DNA from: Hyphomicrobiales bacterium
Lineage (GTDB): Bacteria > Pseudomonadota > Alphaproteobacteria > Rhizobiales > TMED25
NCBI GenBank assembly: GCA_016780665.1
Contig: JADHLM010000001.1
Span: 1-50,664 of the forward strand
Direction of reading: 5' to 3'
Length of the DNA stretch: 50,664 nt
The notes below the pieces were generated by a model. That model was given only the letters and a program-made list of their open reading frames with translations. It did not search any database and was not told the DNA's origin. Positions 27,569-36,919 of the stretch are shown here, piece by piece; within the stretch, counting starts at the first letter, position 1, and each line of letters starts with the position of its first letter. The translations under genes were made by a program, and so were the position numbers.

Positions 27569-28681
27569 ATGTTAAAGAAAATATCAAACGAGATACCAAA
27601 AAAACTAATCAATAAGATCCTTCATGGTGACAGTTATGCAACCCTGCAGAAGTTACCAGATGACTCCATTGATTTAATATTTGCGGATCCACCCTATAAT
27701 TTACAATTAAATGATACTCTCTACAGACCCGATTATAGTGAGGTTGATGCAGTTACTGAAGACTGGGATAAGTTTACTGATTTTAAATCTTATGATGAAT
27801 TTACCAAAAGATGGCTTTATGAATGTAAGAGAGTATTAAAACCATCTGGTTCAATATGGGTTATTGGTAGCTATCATAACATCTTTCGCATTGGCTACAT
27901 GATGCAAAATTTTGGGTTTTGGACGCTAAATGATATCATTTGGTCAAAAACTAATCCAATGCCACATTTCCGCGGCAGAAGATTTACAAACGCACATGAG
28001 ACGATTATATGGGCAGCAAAAGATAAGAATTCTAGATATAGATTTAATTATGACTCTCTAAAATCATTGAATGATAATACACAAATGAGATCTGATTGGA
28101 CCATTCCAATATGTAATGGTAAAGAGAGATTGAGAGATCATGATGGAAATAAAATACATCCTACACAGAAGCCTGAGGCATTATTGTATAGAGTCATACT
28201 CTCATCTTCAGATCCAAATGCAATAGTACTTGACCCCTTCCTAGGTAGTGGAACAACTGCAGTTGTAGCTAAAAAACTCGGTAGAAGATGGATAGGAATT
28301 GAAAATAATGCGGAGTACATCATAGCTGCCAATGAAAGAATTAAAAATACATCTACACCTAGCCCTGAAGCAATAGATATAAAAGCTACAAAAAGAGACC
28401 AAGTAAGAGTGCCTTTTGGTGTATTAGTTGAAAGAGGATATATTGAAATTGGAGAAAAACTATATTGTTCTAAGAAAAAAAATATAGCAATTGTTAAAGC
28501 AGATGGGTCTCTGCAATCGAATGAGGTTGTTGGTTCCATTCATAAAATTGGGGCTCATTATCAGGGCACTGAAAGCTGTAATGGATGGACCTATTGGCAT
28601 TATCTCAGAAATAATAACTTATTCCCCTTAGACAACCTCAGAGAGGAAATTAAATCTAATTTAGACCACAAAATAAATTAG
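27569..28681 (+). CDS. ccrM: CcrM-type DNA adenine methyltransferase (predicted GANTC)
   Basis: Beta-class N6-adenine DNA methyltransferase. The catalytic DPPY (residues 40-43, in FADPPYNLQL) precedes the SAM-binding motif DPFLGSGTTAVVAKKLGRRW. The C-terminal part (VPFGVLVERGYIEIGEKLY through WTYWHY) is the RAMA-type domain characteristic of CcrM. Caulobacter CcrM methylates GANTC and times cell-cycle transcription; that specificity is inferred from the family. Start placed at ATG 27569 (370 residues); TTG codons at 27530 and 27533 are in frame. No restriction partner nearby. It overlaps mutY by 4 nt tail to tail. Confidence 0.92.
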   Translation: MLKKISNEIPKKLINKILHGDSYATLQKLPDDSIDLIFADPPYNLQLNDTLYRPDYSEVDAVTEDWDKFTDFKSYDEFTKRWLYECKRVLKPSGSIWVIGSYHNIFRIGYMMQNFGFWTLNDIIWSKTNPMPHFRGRRFTNAHETIIWAAKDKNSRYRFNYDSLKSLNDNTQMRSDWTIPICNGKERLRDHDGNKIHPTQKPEALLYRVILSSSDPNAIVLDPFLGSGTTAVVAKKLGRRWIGIENNAEYIIAANERIKNTSTPSPEAIDIKATKRDQVRVPFGVLVERGYIEIGEKLYCSKKKNIAIVKADGSLQSNEVVGSIHKIGAHYQGTESCNGWTYWHYLRNNNLFPLDNLREEIKSNLDHKIN

Positions 28682-29733
28682 TCTTTGATTAATTTTAGAA
28701 CCTTCCTCATCAAACTTGATAAGCCTAATTTACCTATATCCCTAAGAGCAACCCAATCTGAATTCTGGAATGTATAATTATCAAGTAGTTGATGATCGCT
28801 GAAAGGTATTTCAATAACTTTTAATTGCAGTTGAAAATGTGAAAACCTATGGTTAACAATACCAACCTGGGGTATGTCTCTCTTACTAAAGTTAGTAATT
28901 AACTTTTTATAGTTTCGATCATCAACCCAATCTGTTGTTGGAAATTGATAAGTTTTTGCAAGTATTCCTTTGTCTGGTCTTTTTGAGATTAAGTATTCAC
29001 CAACTCCATTTCTAATTAGAAATACGTTGCCATATCTTTTTGGTAATGATTTTAAATCTTTATTATTTCTAAAATCAAAATTTTTTTTTGACATTGCTTT
29101 GCAATGCTCTCTAATTGGACAAATATTACATGATGGATTATTGACACTACAAATAGAAGCACCCAAATCCATTAGTGCCTGACCAACATCTCTGGGTGAA
29201 GCACTTAATGTTAATTCTTCCACTAAATTTTCAACATTTTTTTTATTTATTCTTGGATTAGAATAATCCAATTGAAAAACTCTAGTGAGAACTCTTTGAA
29301 TATTTGTATCAACTGCTTTTGAGGGGAGATTGTAGGCAATTGATACAATGGATGAGGACATGTACACACCAATTCCTGGGAGTTTTTTTAGTTCCTGGAT
29401 ATTATCTGGTATCTTGTATGAGAAATCATTAGCAATTATTTGAGATGTTTTTAATAGATTAGTCGCTCTAGAGTAATACCCTAACCCTGACCATGATTGA
29501 ATAATTTCATTTTCTGAAGCATTTGATAAATCAAATAATGTAGGCCATCTACAAATAAATTTTTCAAAATATCTAATTACAGTAGATACAGTTGTTTGCT
29601 GAAGCATAAACTCACTTACTAGCACAAAATAAGGTGAGTTTTTGTCATTATAATCACTACGCCAAGGAAGATCCCTTTTATTAGACTTATACCATGAAAT
29701 TAATGGGTATGTAATATCGTTTGGTTTGTACAT
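28678..29733 (-). CDS. mutY: A/G-specific adenine glycosylase
   Basis: Base-excision repair enzyme that removes adenine mispaired with 8-oxoguanine. 351 residues. The N-terminal domain has LPWRSDYND, SEFMLQQTTVSTVIRYFEKF with the catalytic Glu, GLGYYSRATNL, and the helix-hairpin-helix LKKLPGIGVYMSSSI with the catalytic Asp in AVDTNIQRVL. The [4Fe-4S] cysteines follow as C-x6-C-x2-C-x5-C (CSVNNPSC to HC). The C-terminal Nudix-like domain recognises 8-oxoG. ATG start; divergent from the DUF721 gene across 51 nt. Confidence 0.96.
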   Translation of the reverse strand: MYKPNDITYPLISWYKSNKRDLPWRSDYNDKNSPYFVLVSEFMLQQTTVSTVIRYFEKFICRWPTLFDLSNASENEIIQSWSGLGYYSRATNLLKTSQIIANDFSYKIPDNIQELKKLPGIGVYMSSSIVSIAYNLPSKAVDTNIQRVLTRVFQLDYSNPRINKKNVENLVEELTLSASPRDVGQALMDLGASICSVNNPSCNICPIREHCKAMSKKNFDFRNNKDLKSLPKRYGNVFLIRNGVGEYLISKRPDKGILAKTYQFPTTDWVDDRNYKKLITNFSKRDIPQVGIVNHRFSHFQLQLKVIEIPFSDHQLLDNYTFQNSDWVALRDIGKLGLSSLMRKVLKLIKD

Positions 29734-29784
29734 TTTTTGAAATAAGAATATTATATTATATAGAATAGGTAAAAATGTTTTAAT

Positions 29785-30294
29785 ATGTCAACAAACCATA
29801 ATATTTACAATTTTAGAAATAATAACGTAAGACTTCATATAAGTAATTTTGTTCGTGATATTATAAGTCCATTTGAAAAAAAATATGGTAAAAAGACAAG
29901 TGAACTAAATGAATTATGGAGAATTGCCCTAGGTAATGAGTATAGTGACTTCGTAAAACCAAATAAAATTACAACAGAGTATAAATATGTGAATGATGAA
30001 AGAGTACTGGTAAGAAAACTCCACATAGATGTTGACAGTACGCGAGCTCTCGAAATTACGTATAGTGCAGATAATATTATTAATAGAATAAATGAATTAT
30101 ATGGCGTTGATTTTATCTCACAACTTATAATTAAGAGCAAAAACAAATCAAATAATACTAATCATGTAAATAAAATTAATAACCATTATAAGAAATCTCC
30201 CTCGGGTCAAATTAAAATAAATACTGAAGGAATCAAAGATGATAATTTAAAGAATGCTCTGGTGAAACTTGGGCGCAATATACAGGAGTCATAA
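29785..30294 (+). CDS. DUF721 (DciA-like) family protein
   Basis: A 169-residue basic protein matching DUF721, the broad family that includes the replicative-helicase loader DciA. Conserved features are ELNELWRIALGNEYSDFVKP and the middle block LHIDVDSTRALEITYSADNII followed by INELYG. The C-terminal 50 residues are lysine/asparagine-rich and low in complexity. It sits between mutY and the DsbA-like gene, in the order usual for alphaproteobacteria. A helicase-loading role is only an inference from the family. Confidence 0.75.
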   Translation: MSTNHNIYNFRNNNVRLHISNFVRDIISPFEKKYGKKTSELNELWRIALGNEYSDFVKPNKITTEYKYVNDERVLVRKLHIDVDSTRALEITYSADNIINRINELYGVDFISQLIIKSKNKSNNTNHVNKINNHYKKSPSGQIKINTEGIKDDNLKNALVKLGRNIQES

Positions 30295-30296
30295 AA

Positions 30297-31004
30297 ATGA
30301 AAAGAAATAATATATTAATCTCATCTGTTGCAATAGTTTGCTTATTATCCATTTTTTATTTCTCATTAAATTCACGTACAGAAACCACAGAAGAAGTAGT
30401 TTTGCAAAAAATGAATGACGTAAATGAAAAAGGATCTCAATTTTTTTTAGAAATGGAGTCTAATATAATTGATGTATCTCTTGAAGAACTAACTCTTGGA
30501 GACCCAAACGCACCTATTACAATTATTGAGTATTCGTCGATGACATGCTCTCATTGCGCTGATTTTCATAATATGACGTATCCAGATTTGAAACAAAATC
30601 ACATTGATACTGGTGAAGTTAGATTTATCTTTAGAGAATTTCCACTAGACAAACTTGCTATGGCTACTTCAATGCTCGCAAGATGTGTAGATAATGAGAT
30701 ATCCATGGCATTTATTGAGATATTATTTAAAAACCGTGACAGATGGATGTCAGAAAACGCCCTAGTTGAATTAAAAAATTTTTCAAAGCAAGCAGGACTA
30801 GATAGCAATGAATTTGATGCTTGTCTAAACGATCAAAAACTACTTGATGATTTAATTGCTGGAAAAGAAAAAGCTATAGAAGATTATAAAATAAATTCCA
30901 CTCCCTCTTTTATTATTAACGGTAAAGTGATTTCAGGCAACAAACCCTACTCATTTTTCAAATCCGAGATAGAAAAAATTTTAGCTGACTATAAGGGTGC
31001 ATAA
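30297..31004 (+). CDS. DsbA-family periplasmic thiol:disulfide oxidoreductase
   Basis: A 235-residue protein with an N-terminal signal or anchor (about residues 6-25), then a thioredoxin/DsbA fold. The active site CSHC is at residues 84-87, in MTCSHCADFH, and the cis-proline loop is INSTPSFIINGK near the C-terminus. Such alphaproteobacterial DsbA-like proteins (often called Com1-like) oxidise or shuffle disulfides in the envelope; their partner substrates are unknown. It starts 2 nt after DUF721 and ends 11 nt before smc. Confidence 0.88.
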   Translation: MKRNNILISSVAIVCLLSIFYFSLNSRTETTEEVVLQKMNDVNEKGSQFFLEMESNIIDVSLEELTLGDPNAPITIIEYSSMTCSHCADFHNMTYPDLKQNHIDTGEVRFIFREFPLDKLAMATSMLARCVDNEISMAFIEILFKNRDRWMSENALVELKNFSKQAGLDSNEFDACLNDQKLLDDLIAGKEKAIEDYKINSTPSFIINGKVISGNKPYSFFKSEIEKILADYKGA

Positions 31005-31015
31005 AGCTCACAATT

Positions 31016-34000
31016 ATGGAATTAAAAAAAATTAAATTACATGGCTTTAAGTCATTTGATAAACCAACTGAATTAGATATATATCCTGGGCTAACAGGAA
31101 TTGTTGGTCCAAATGGTTGCGGAAAATCTAATATACTTGATAGTCTGCAGTGGGTAATGGGCGAAACGTCCTACAAGAATCTCAGAGGATCCGAAATGGA
31201 CGATGTCATTTTTTCAGGAACAGACACAAGTGCCTCCAGAAATTTTGCAGAAGTATCGGTTGTTTTGGCAGAACATAAATTATCACACAAAAATGATTCT
31301 GATAATGAATATGAAATTAGAAGAAGAATAGAGAGAAATTCAGGCTCAAAATATTTCATTAACTCAATTGAAAAAAGAGCAAAAGATGTTCAATTATTCT
31401 TCGCAGATAATTCACTTGGACCTCATTCAGTTTCCATAGTAAAGCAAGGTAATATCAACCAATTAATTGAAGCAAAACCAAGTGAACGAAGGAAAATATT
31501 AGAAGAAGCAGCCGGGATAAGCGGGCTACACCACAGAAAGCATGAAGCCATTCTAAGATTGAATGCCACAAAAGCGAATATCGAACGGATAAATGATATC
31601 ATTAAGGAAATTAACACTCAATTATCCTCACTTAAAAGACAGTATAACCAAGCAGAGAAATTTAAGATTATAGCAGCAAGAATTAGACAATTTGAAAAGG
31701 AATTACTTCAAATTGAGTGGAATGCATTGACTGATAGAGAGAGTGAATTAAAAAATCAAATTTCAACTAAAGAAAATACTATTCAACTCCAAAAAAACAA
31801 AATTAATGATCTTCAAATCAAAGTTGGTAACCTAAAAAAACAAATCCAACCTATCAGAGATAACTACAACTCAACTTCAGAAGAAATTCAAAAGAAGAAT
31901 AGTGCTTTATTAAACATTAAAAATGAAATCCAATATACATCAGAAAGAATTAATAATACACGAAGTCAAATATCAATAATTAAACAAGATATTCAAAGAG
32001 AAATAAAGAACTCAGCAGATCACAAAGAACAATTGCAAAAATTAGCGATTAAAAAACAGGAACTGCAGAGAAATCTCAATGAGATAAATAAGATAGAACA
32101 TGAAGTAATAGAGTCATCTTTGGGCGCAACACAAAACTATAAGTCCCTTGAAGAAGAATATAATAACTTTCTCTCAAAACTAGTGGAAAAGAAAACAGAA
32201 AAAACAACAATTGAGAATCAAATTAATGACATTGAAAAATCGATCTTACATCACTCTGCTCAATTAGATGGTCTGGTGCAGGAAGAAAAAAAAATAAAAT
32301 TGGAAAATAATCTTGAAAAGAATCGGCAGAGTCTTAATGAAAAACAAATATTGTTAGAAAATAATGTAAAGACACTATTAAGTGACATATCAGAAAAAGA
32401 AGCCCTAAAAGAAAAATTATTACAAGACATTCAAAACAATAAAAACCAAATTATTGAACAAGAATTCAAAATTAAGCAACTTACTATTTCTAGGGAAAAT
32501 ATTGAAACGTACCTAAAGGAAAATGATACATCAGGCTCAATTATTGAATCAATTGAAATTGAAGATACGTATAAAGTATTAGTTAGCTCTATACTTGAGG
32601 ATTTAGAAAACTCAACATTAGATGAAGATACAAAGTATTGGCTAAATAAAAAGGCAATTCATTTAAATAAGTTTGATAAATCTATCAAACCACTATCTGA
32701 TATTGTACGAGGGCCAAAAGAAATAGCTTTATTCCTTCAATTTTCAGGGTTTACAGAAGAAAAAGATATCAAAAAGATACTAGAACTATTAGAACCTGGA
32801 CAACAAGTTATAAATTCTGATGGTAAAATTATTAGATGGGATGGGCTCATAAAAAAAATTAATATTAACGATGAAACAAGCAATATATTAGCTGCCAAAA
32901 TTAATTTTAAAAAAAATCTAGATCAAGCAGAAATAATTGATATTGAAATAAAAAAATTAGAAACTCAACAAAATCAGATTGAGTCAAAATATAAATTGAC
33001 AATAGAAGAAGAAAAAAAATTGAAAGAATCATGGAGTGCAAAAATAAACGAACAACAAAAGAATATTAATTCACTTCAAATGATTAATGAAGAAATAGTT
33101 TTGGCACAAGATATAGCCACGCAAATAAAGACAAAAATAAATACTGAAAATGATACTCTCAAGAGTCTGAATGAGAGAATTCAATCACTACGATCGCAAA
33201 CAATAAAGCAAGATAATATTGATGTCCTAGAAAAGAATCTGGGCAAGGTAAGACAAGAATTTTATAATGCAAAAACCATAGCAGATATGAAGGAAACGAA
33301 TACTCAAAATTTATTGAAGGAAAAAAGAGAACTTGAAAAAAATCTTGAAGATATTGTTGCAAGTGAAGACTCATGGGAAAATAGAAAAATTCAATCCGAT
33401 ATTCACCTTAAAGAATTAAATTCTCGAATAGAGAATTTGGATATCCAGCTCAACAAACTCCAACATGTGCCATCACAGCTAGAGAATGAACAAAAAGAGA
33501 TTGATCTGAGTATACAAGATCTATCCCGGAAAAGGCTGACTTTCAAAGAGGAGCTATTAGTGAAAGAGAATGAATTTGAAGCTAATTCAGCAGACATTAA
33601 GATCCAAGAGAATAATTTATCTCGAGAGTCAGAGATTTTAGTCCATGCTAGAGCCCAGATTGAAAATCTTGAAGAAAAGAAGATTGACTTAAAAGATAAA
33701 ATAAAAATTAATCTTGAAATCGAGATAGATAATTTACTTGATGATTTTAATCCTGAATTAGATAAAGAGACTATCATTAATGCACTCGCAGCAGTACATA
33801 GACAACGCGAACAAATTGGAGCAGTAAACCTCACTGCGGAAGATGAGTACATTGAAGTTAAAAATAGATACGATCAGCTCATAATTGAACGAGATGACTT
33901 ACTGTCTGCGACTGAAAATCTTCAAAAAGGAATTGTTGAAATAGATAAAGAGGCGAGAGCTAGATTACTTAATTCCTATGAGAATGTTAATAATAATTTC

Positions 34001-34450
34001 AAATTATTATTCGAAAAATTATTTGATGGCGGTAAAGCTGAGTTAAGATTAAACACCGAAGAGGATATTCTAGAGTCAGGGCTCGATATTATAGCGTGGC
34101 CACCTGGCAAAAAACCCCAGACAATTTCATTATTATCAGGTGGCGAACAGGCGCTAACAGTGATTGCTCTCATAATTGCAGTTTTTTTAGAAAATCCTTC
34201 ACCAATATGCATATTAGATGAAGTTGATGCTCCATTAGATGATAATAACGTAAAAAAATTCTGTGATCTGCTTGATGAACTATCAAAAAGTACAAAAACA
34301 AAATTTTTAATTGTCACTCATCATCCCTATACCATGTCAAGAATGGATAGGCTCTATGGAGTGACAATGGCAAAAAGAGGAGAAAGTGTAATATTATCAG
34401 TTGATTTAAATCAGGCAGAAAATATAGTGAAAGAAAATTATGTCGCGTGA
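31016..34450 (+). CDS. smc: Chromosome segregation protein SMC
   Basis: Condensin ATPase of 1144 residues that loops and organises the chromosome. Walker A GPNGCGKS is at residues 31-38, with the Q-loop region SLQWVMGE next. Long coiled coils flank a hinge near residues 520-620 (PLSDIVRGPKEIALFLQFSG and following). The head returns with the ABC signature LLSGGEQAL (about 1037-1045) and Walker B ICILDEVDAPLDD (about 1062-1074), then the D-loop and a switch histidine in VTHHPYTMSRMD. scpA and scpB are not here. atpI starts 11 nt before the stop. Confidence 0.97.
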   Translation: MELKKIKLHGFKSFDKPTELDIYPGLTGIVGPNGCGKSNILDSLQWVMGETSYKNLRGSEMDDVIFSGTDTSASRNFAEVSVVLAEHKLSHKNDSDNEYEIRRRIERNSGSKYFINSIEKRAKDVQLFFADNSLGPHSVSIVKQGNINQLIEAKPSERRKILEEAAGISGLHHRKHEAILRLNATKANIERINDIIKEINTQLSSLKRQYNQAEKFKIIAARIRQFEKELLQIEWNALTDRESELKNQISTKENTIQLQKNKINDLQIKVGNLKKQIQPIRDNYNSTSEEIQKKNSALLNIKNEIQYTSERINNTRSQISIIKQDIQREIKNSADHKEQLQKLAIKKQELQRNLNEINKIEHEVIESSLGATQNYKSLEEEYNNFLSKLVEKKTEKTTIENQINDIEKSILHHSAQLDGLVQEEKKIKLENNLEKNRQSLNEKQILLENNVKTLLSDISEKEALKEKLLQDIQNNKNQIIEQEFKIKQLTISRENIETYLKENDTSGSIIESIEIEDTYKVLVSSILEDLENSTLDEDTKYWLNKKAIHLNKFDKSIKPLSDIVRGPKEIALFLQFSGFTEEKDIKKILELLEPGQQVINSDGKIIRWDGLIKKININDETSNILAAKINFKKNLDQAEIIDIEIKKLETQQNQIESKYKLTIEEEKKLKESWSAKINEQQKNINSLQMINEEIVLAQDIATQIKTKINTENDTLKSLNERIQSLRSQTIKQDNIDVLEKNLGKVRQEFYNAKTIADMKETNTQNLLKEKRELEKNLEDIVASEDSWENRKIQSDIHLKELNSRIENLDIQLNKLQHVPSQLENEQKEIDLSIQDLSRKRLTFKEELLVKENEFEANSADIKIQENNLSRESEILVHARAQIENLEEKKIDLKDKIKINLEIEIDNLLDDFNPELDKETIINALAAVHRQREQIGAVNLTAEDEYIEVKNRYDQLIIERDDLLSATENLQKGIVEIDKEARARLLNSYENVNNNFKLLFEKLFDGGKAELRLNTEEDILESGLDIIAWPPGKKPQTISLLSGGEQALTVIALIIAVFLENPSPICILDEVDAPLDDNNVKKFCDLLDELSKSTKTKFLIVTHHPYTMSRMDRLYGVTMAKRGESVILSVDLNQAENIVKENYVA

Positions 34451-34751
34451 TGAAAAAAGTGCAGCAGAAGAAAAATTAAAAGAAATAGCTGAGAAGATCG
34501 AAAAATACAAACTCAGTCATACTCCAAATGATATTAAACAAAAAAATAAACGAGGAAGACAAATATCTATTGCCATGAGACTTTCAACAGAGCTTGTAGT
34601 GGCGTCGATTGTTGGAGCAATTCTTGGCTGGTATATAGATAAATGGTTAAATACAAAGCCAATATTTTTTATCATTTTTTTGCTTCTTGGAGTTATTTCC
34701 GGAGTAAAAACTGCAATAGCTACATCAAAGCAATTATATGATGAAAGCTAA
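34440..34751 (+). CDS. atpI: F0F1 ATP synthase assembly protein I
   Basis: A 103-residue AtpI/AtpZ-family protein: a charged N-terminal helix (residues 1-45) followed by two membrane segments (about 55-70 and 75-95), with AMRLSTELVVASIVGAILGW and the conserved Gly/Asp around GWYIDKW. The family assists c-ring assembly or Mg2+ supply for ATP synthase. The ATG overlaps the smc tail by 11 nt, so it is probably translated from the smc transcript. A hairpin-T terminator follows 3 nt after its stop, separating it from atpB. Confidence 0.85.
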   Translation: MSRDEKSAAEEKLKEIAEKIEKYKLSHTPNDIKQKNKRGRQISIAMRLSTELVVASIVGAILGWYIDKWLNTKPIFFIIFLLLGVISGVKTAIATSKQLYDES

Positions 34752-34753
34752 TT

Positions 34754-34787
34754 ACTAAATTGATTCACAATTTAGTGTATTTTTTTT
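34754..34787 (+). terminator. Rho-independent-type terminator after smc-atpI
   Basis: A perfect 9-bp inverted repeat (ACTAAATTG at 34754-34762, CAATTTAGT at 34768-34776) with a 5-nt loop is followed, after three bases, by eight T residues. It begins 3 nt after the atpI stop. The stem is AT-rich and hence weak, but its position at an operon boundary supports the call. Confidence 0.6.
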
Positions 34788-34802
34788 ATCAAAAATAATA
34801 AA

Positions 34803-34832
34803 TTTACTACCAAAAATGTTAAAACTTATATA
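34803..34832 (+). promoter_or_regulatory. Candidate promoter for atpB-atpE-atpF'-atpF
   Basis: TTTACT (34803-34808) and TATATA (34827-34832) are separated by 18 nt, 30 nt before the atpB ATG and just past the terminator. GAGG lies about 8 nt upstream of the ATG as ribosome-binding site. The -10 region is itself a short palindrome (CTTATATATAAG). Confidence 0.4.
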
Positions 34833-34862
34833 TAAGTTAGTTGTAAAAATGAGGATTAAATA

Positions 34863-35630
34863 ATGGCTGCTGAAAAATCTGGTGCTCCTGATCCAATGCA
34901 TCAGTTTGACATCGTTGAACTGATTGATATAGAGTTGTTCGGGCTCAACCTATCTTTTACAAACTCATCATTGTTTATGGTATTCAGTGTTGCCCTAATT
35001 ATTTTCTTAACACTCTTTTCATTTAATGGGAGAGCGACAATACCAACAAGACTCCAATCTATTGCTGAATTGTCATATGAATTCGTGGCTAAAATGGTTA
35101 GAGACAATGTTGGAGATGAGGGTCAAAAATATTTCCCATTCATTTTCTGTTTATTCATGTTCGTACTTTTCTGCAACATGCTTGGAATGATTCCCTATAC
35201 GTTTACAGTCACAAGCCACATAATTGTAACCTTTGCATTAGCAATAGTTATATTTTTTGGTGTAACACTTATTGGGTTTATTATGCACGGTATAAAATTC
35301 TTTAAGTTCTTTGTGCCCAGTGGTGTGCCAAAAGCGTTATTACCACTATTAGTTGTGATTGAGGTTATTTCATATTTAACTAGACCAGTAAGTTTATCTG
35401 TGAGGTTATTTGCAAACATGATGGCAGGACATACTATGTTAAAGGTTTTCGGCTTTTTTGTTGCAGGCATGTTCTTTTCAGGAAATTTATTTATTTCCCC
35501 TCTCGGTATAGCTCCGTTAGCTTTTATCGTTGCTTTTACTGGATTAGAAATACTCGTAGCATTTTTACAGGCATATGTTTTTGCAATCTTAACTTGTATA
35601 TACTTGAATGATTCAATTCACATGCATTAG
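34863..35630 (+). CDS. atpB: ATP synthase Fo subunit a
   Basis: Stator channel subunit that passes protons to the c-ring. 255 residues, five to six membrane helices. The essential arginine lies in SLSVRLFANMMAGH (Arg near residue 179), followed by LEILVAFLQAYVFAILTCIY, the typical last helix. FVLFCNMLGMIPYTFT is another family block. ATG start. First gene of the Fo cluster; the F1 genes are not in this window, which is the normal split arrangement in alphaproteobacteria. Confidence 0.97.
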   Translation: MAAEKSGAPDPMHQFDIVELIDIELFGLNLSFTNSSLFMVFSVALIIFLTLFSFNGRATIPTRLQSIAELSYEFVAKMVRDNVGDEGQKYFPFIFCLFMFVLFCNMLGMIPYTFTVTSHIIVTFALAIVIFFGVTLIGFIMHGIKFFKFFVPSGVPKALLPLLVVIEVISYLTRPVSLSVRLFANMMAGHTMLKVFGFFVAGMFFSGNLFISPLGIAPLAFIVAFTGLEILVAFLQAYVFAILTCIYLNDSIHMH

Positions 35631-35664
35631 CATTAATCGTTATTAAATTAAAAAGGAGATAAAA

Positions 35665-35892
35665 ATGGAACCAGAAGCAGCTAAATTAATTGGAGCAGGT
35701 CTTGCGACAATAGCACTAGCAGGTGCTGGTATAGGTATTGGAACAATTTTTGGTAATTACTTATCAGGTGCTCTAAGAAACCCATCTGCAGCGCCAGGAC
35801 AATTCCCAAACTTGCTATTAGGTTTTGCCCTTGCTGAAGCGACAGGACTTTTTGGACTTGTTATCGCTCTGATACTTCTATTCGTTGTATAA
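35665..35892 (+). CDS. atpE: ATP synthase Fo subunit c
   Basis: A 75-residue hairpin proteolipid forming the rotor ring. The first helix carries the glycine-rich AGAGIGIGTIFG; the polar loop is RNPSAAPGQ; the second helix holds the proton-binding Glu58 in FALAEATGLFGLV. The glutamate environment lacks the polar residues of Na+-binding c subunits, so proton coupling is likely. A strong AGGAG precedes the ATG, as expected for a subunit made in many copies. Confidence 0.97.
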   Translation: MEPEAAKLIGAGLATIALAGAGIGIGTIFGNYLSGALRNPSAAPGQFPNLLLGFALAEATGLFGLVIALILLFVV

Positions 35893-35922
35893 TAACTTAA
35901 TCTTATTAGCGGATAGGTATTT

Positions 35923-36426
35923 ATGTCTGAATCAAGTATGCCTCAGTTAAATCCAGAATATTTTGCTTCGCAAATATTCTGGCTTATCTTTTCTTTTGCC
36001 ATTTTATACATTGTCATGGCAAAATTTGCATTGCCAAAGATTGCGAATGTAATTGAATCAAGGGAAGATGTAATAGCTCGTGATCTTGAAGATGCAGAAA
36101 ACTATAAGAAAGATTCTGAGGCAACCGAACTAAAATATACAAATGCTATAAAAGAGGCGCAAAATAAGGCCTCTGAGACACTAGCAATTTCAAGAGACAA
36201 ACTAAATAAACAAATTGAAGCTGATAAAAAAACTTTTGATCAAGAAAGCGCTGAATTAGCCTCTAAATTTATTGCCGATCTTGATATAAAAAAACAGAAA
36301 GTCTTGCAAGACTCAGAGCAAATAGCGAATGTTGTAGCAATCGATATCATTAATAAGATACTTGGAACGGATGCACTTAATCAAGATAATGTAAAAAGTT
36401 CAATAAAAACAATGTTGAAAAACTAG
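35923..36426 (+). CDS. atpF': ATP synthase Fo subunit b'
   Basis: A 167-residue peripheral-stalk subunit: one N-terminal membrane helix (FASQIFWLIFSFAILYIVMA, about residues 13-32) and a long charged helix with FALPKIANVIESRED. An N-terminal extension before the membrane segment and its place ahead of a second b gene identify it as the b' subunit of photosynthetic and alphaproteobacterial enzymes. ATG start. Confidence 0.9.
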   Translation: MSESSMPQLNPEYFASQIFWLIFSFAILYIVMAKFALPKIANVIESREDVIARDLEDAENYKKDSEATELKYTNAIKEAQNKASETLAISRDKLNKQIEADKKTFDQESAELASKFIADLDIKKQKVLQDSEQIANVVAIDIINKILGTDALNQDNVKSSIKTMLKN

Positions 36427-36437
36427 TAGGTGGATGA

Positions 36438-36917
36438 ATGTTAGAAAAAGACGCAACATGGGTAGCAATTGGTTTTATCTTATTCATACTTTTGCTTGTT
36501 TACTTCAAAGTTCCCGGACAAATCACAAAAATTTTAGATAATCGAGCTGATAAGATAAGAAGCGAACTCGATGAAGCTAAGAAGTTGAGAGAAGAAGCTC
36601 AATCTATGTTAGCAGATTTTCAGAAAAAAAATAAAGAAGCTGAAAAATATGCAAAAGCGCTTATTGATGAAGCAAAAAAATTAGCTAAGAACTACGAGAA
36701 AGAAGCAAAGTCAAAGTTTGATGAAAATATGGAAAGAAGAAAAAAACTTCTTGATGAAAAGCTGAAAAGAGCTGAAGTAGAAGCTCTCAATCAAATCAAG
36801 AATGATATTACTGATATTGTTTTTGATGCGATTGACAAATCTTTATCAAACAATAATATTAACAAGAAAGCTTCTGATAGAATCATTGATAGCGGAATAA
36901 AAGAAATTACCAAATAA
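36438..36917 (+). CDS. atpF: ATP synthase Fo subunit b
   Basis: A 159-residue stalk subunit: membrane helix WVAIGFILFILLLVYFKVPG near the N-terminus, then a Lys/Glu-rich coiled coil with ITKILDNRADKIRSELDEA. It pairs with b' to form the heterodimeric stator. GGTGGATG precedes it. The gene ends 2 nt before the convergent lipoprotein gene. Confidence 0.92.
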   Translation: MLEKDATWVAIGFILFILLLVYFKVPGQITKILDNRADKIRSELDEAKKLREEAQSMLADFQKKNKEAEKYAKALIDEAKKLAKNYEKEAKSKFDENMERRKKLLDEKLKRAEVEALNQIKNDITDIVFDAIDKSLSNNNINKKASDRIIDSGIKEITK

Positions 36918-36919
36918 TT

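Noticed and set aside
33403..33852. Serine-rich minus-strand open frame inside smc
   Set aside because: It is the complement of the coiled-coil coding sequence; composition explains the lack of stops.
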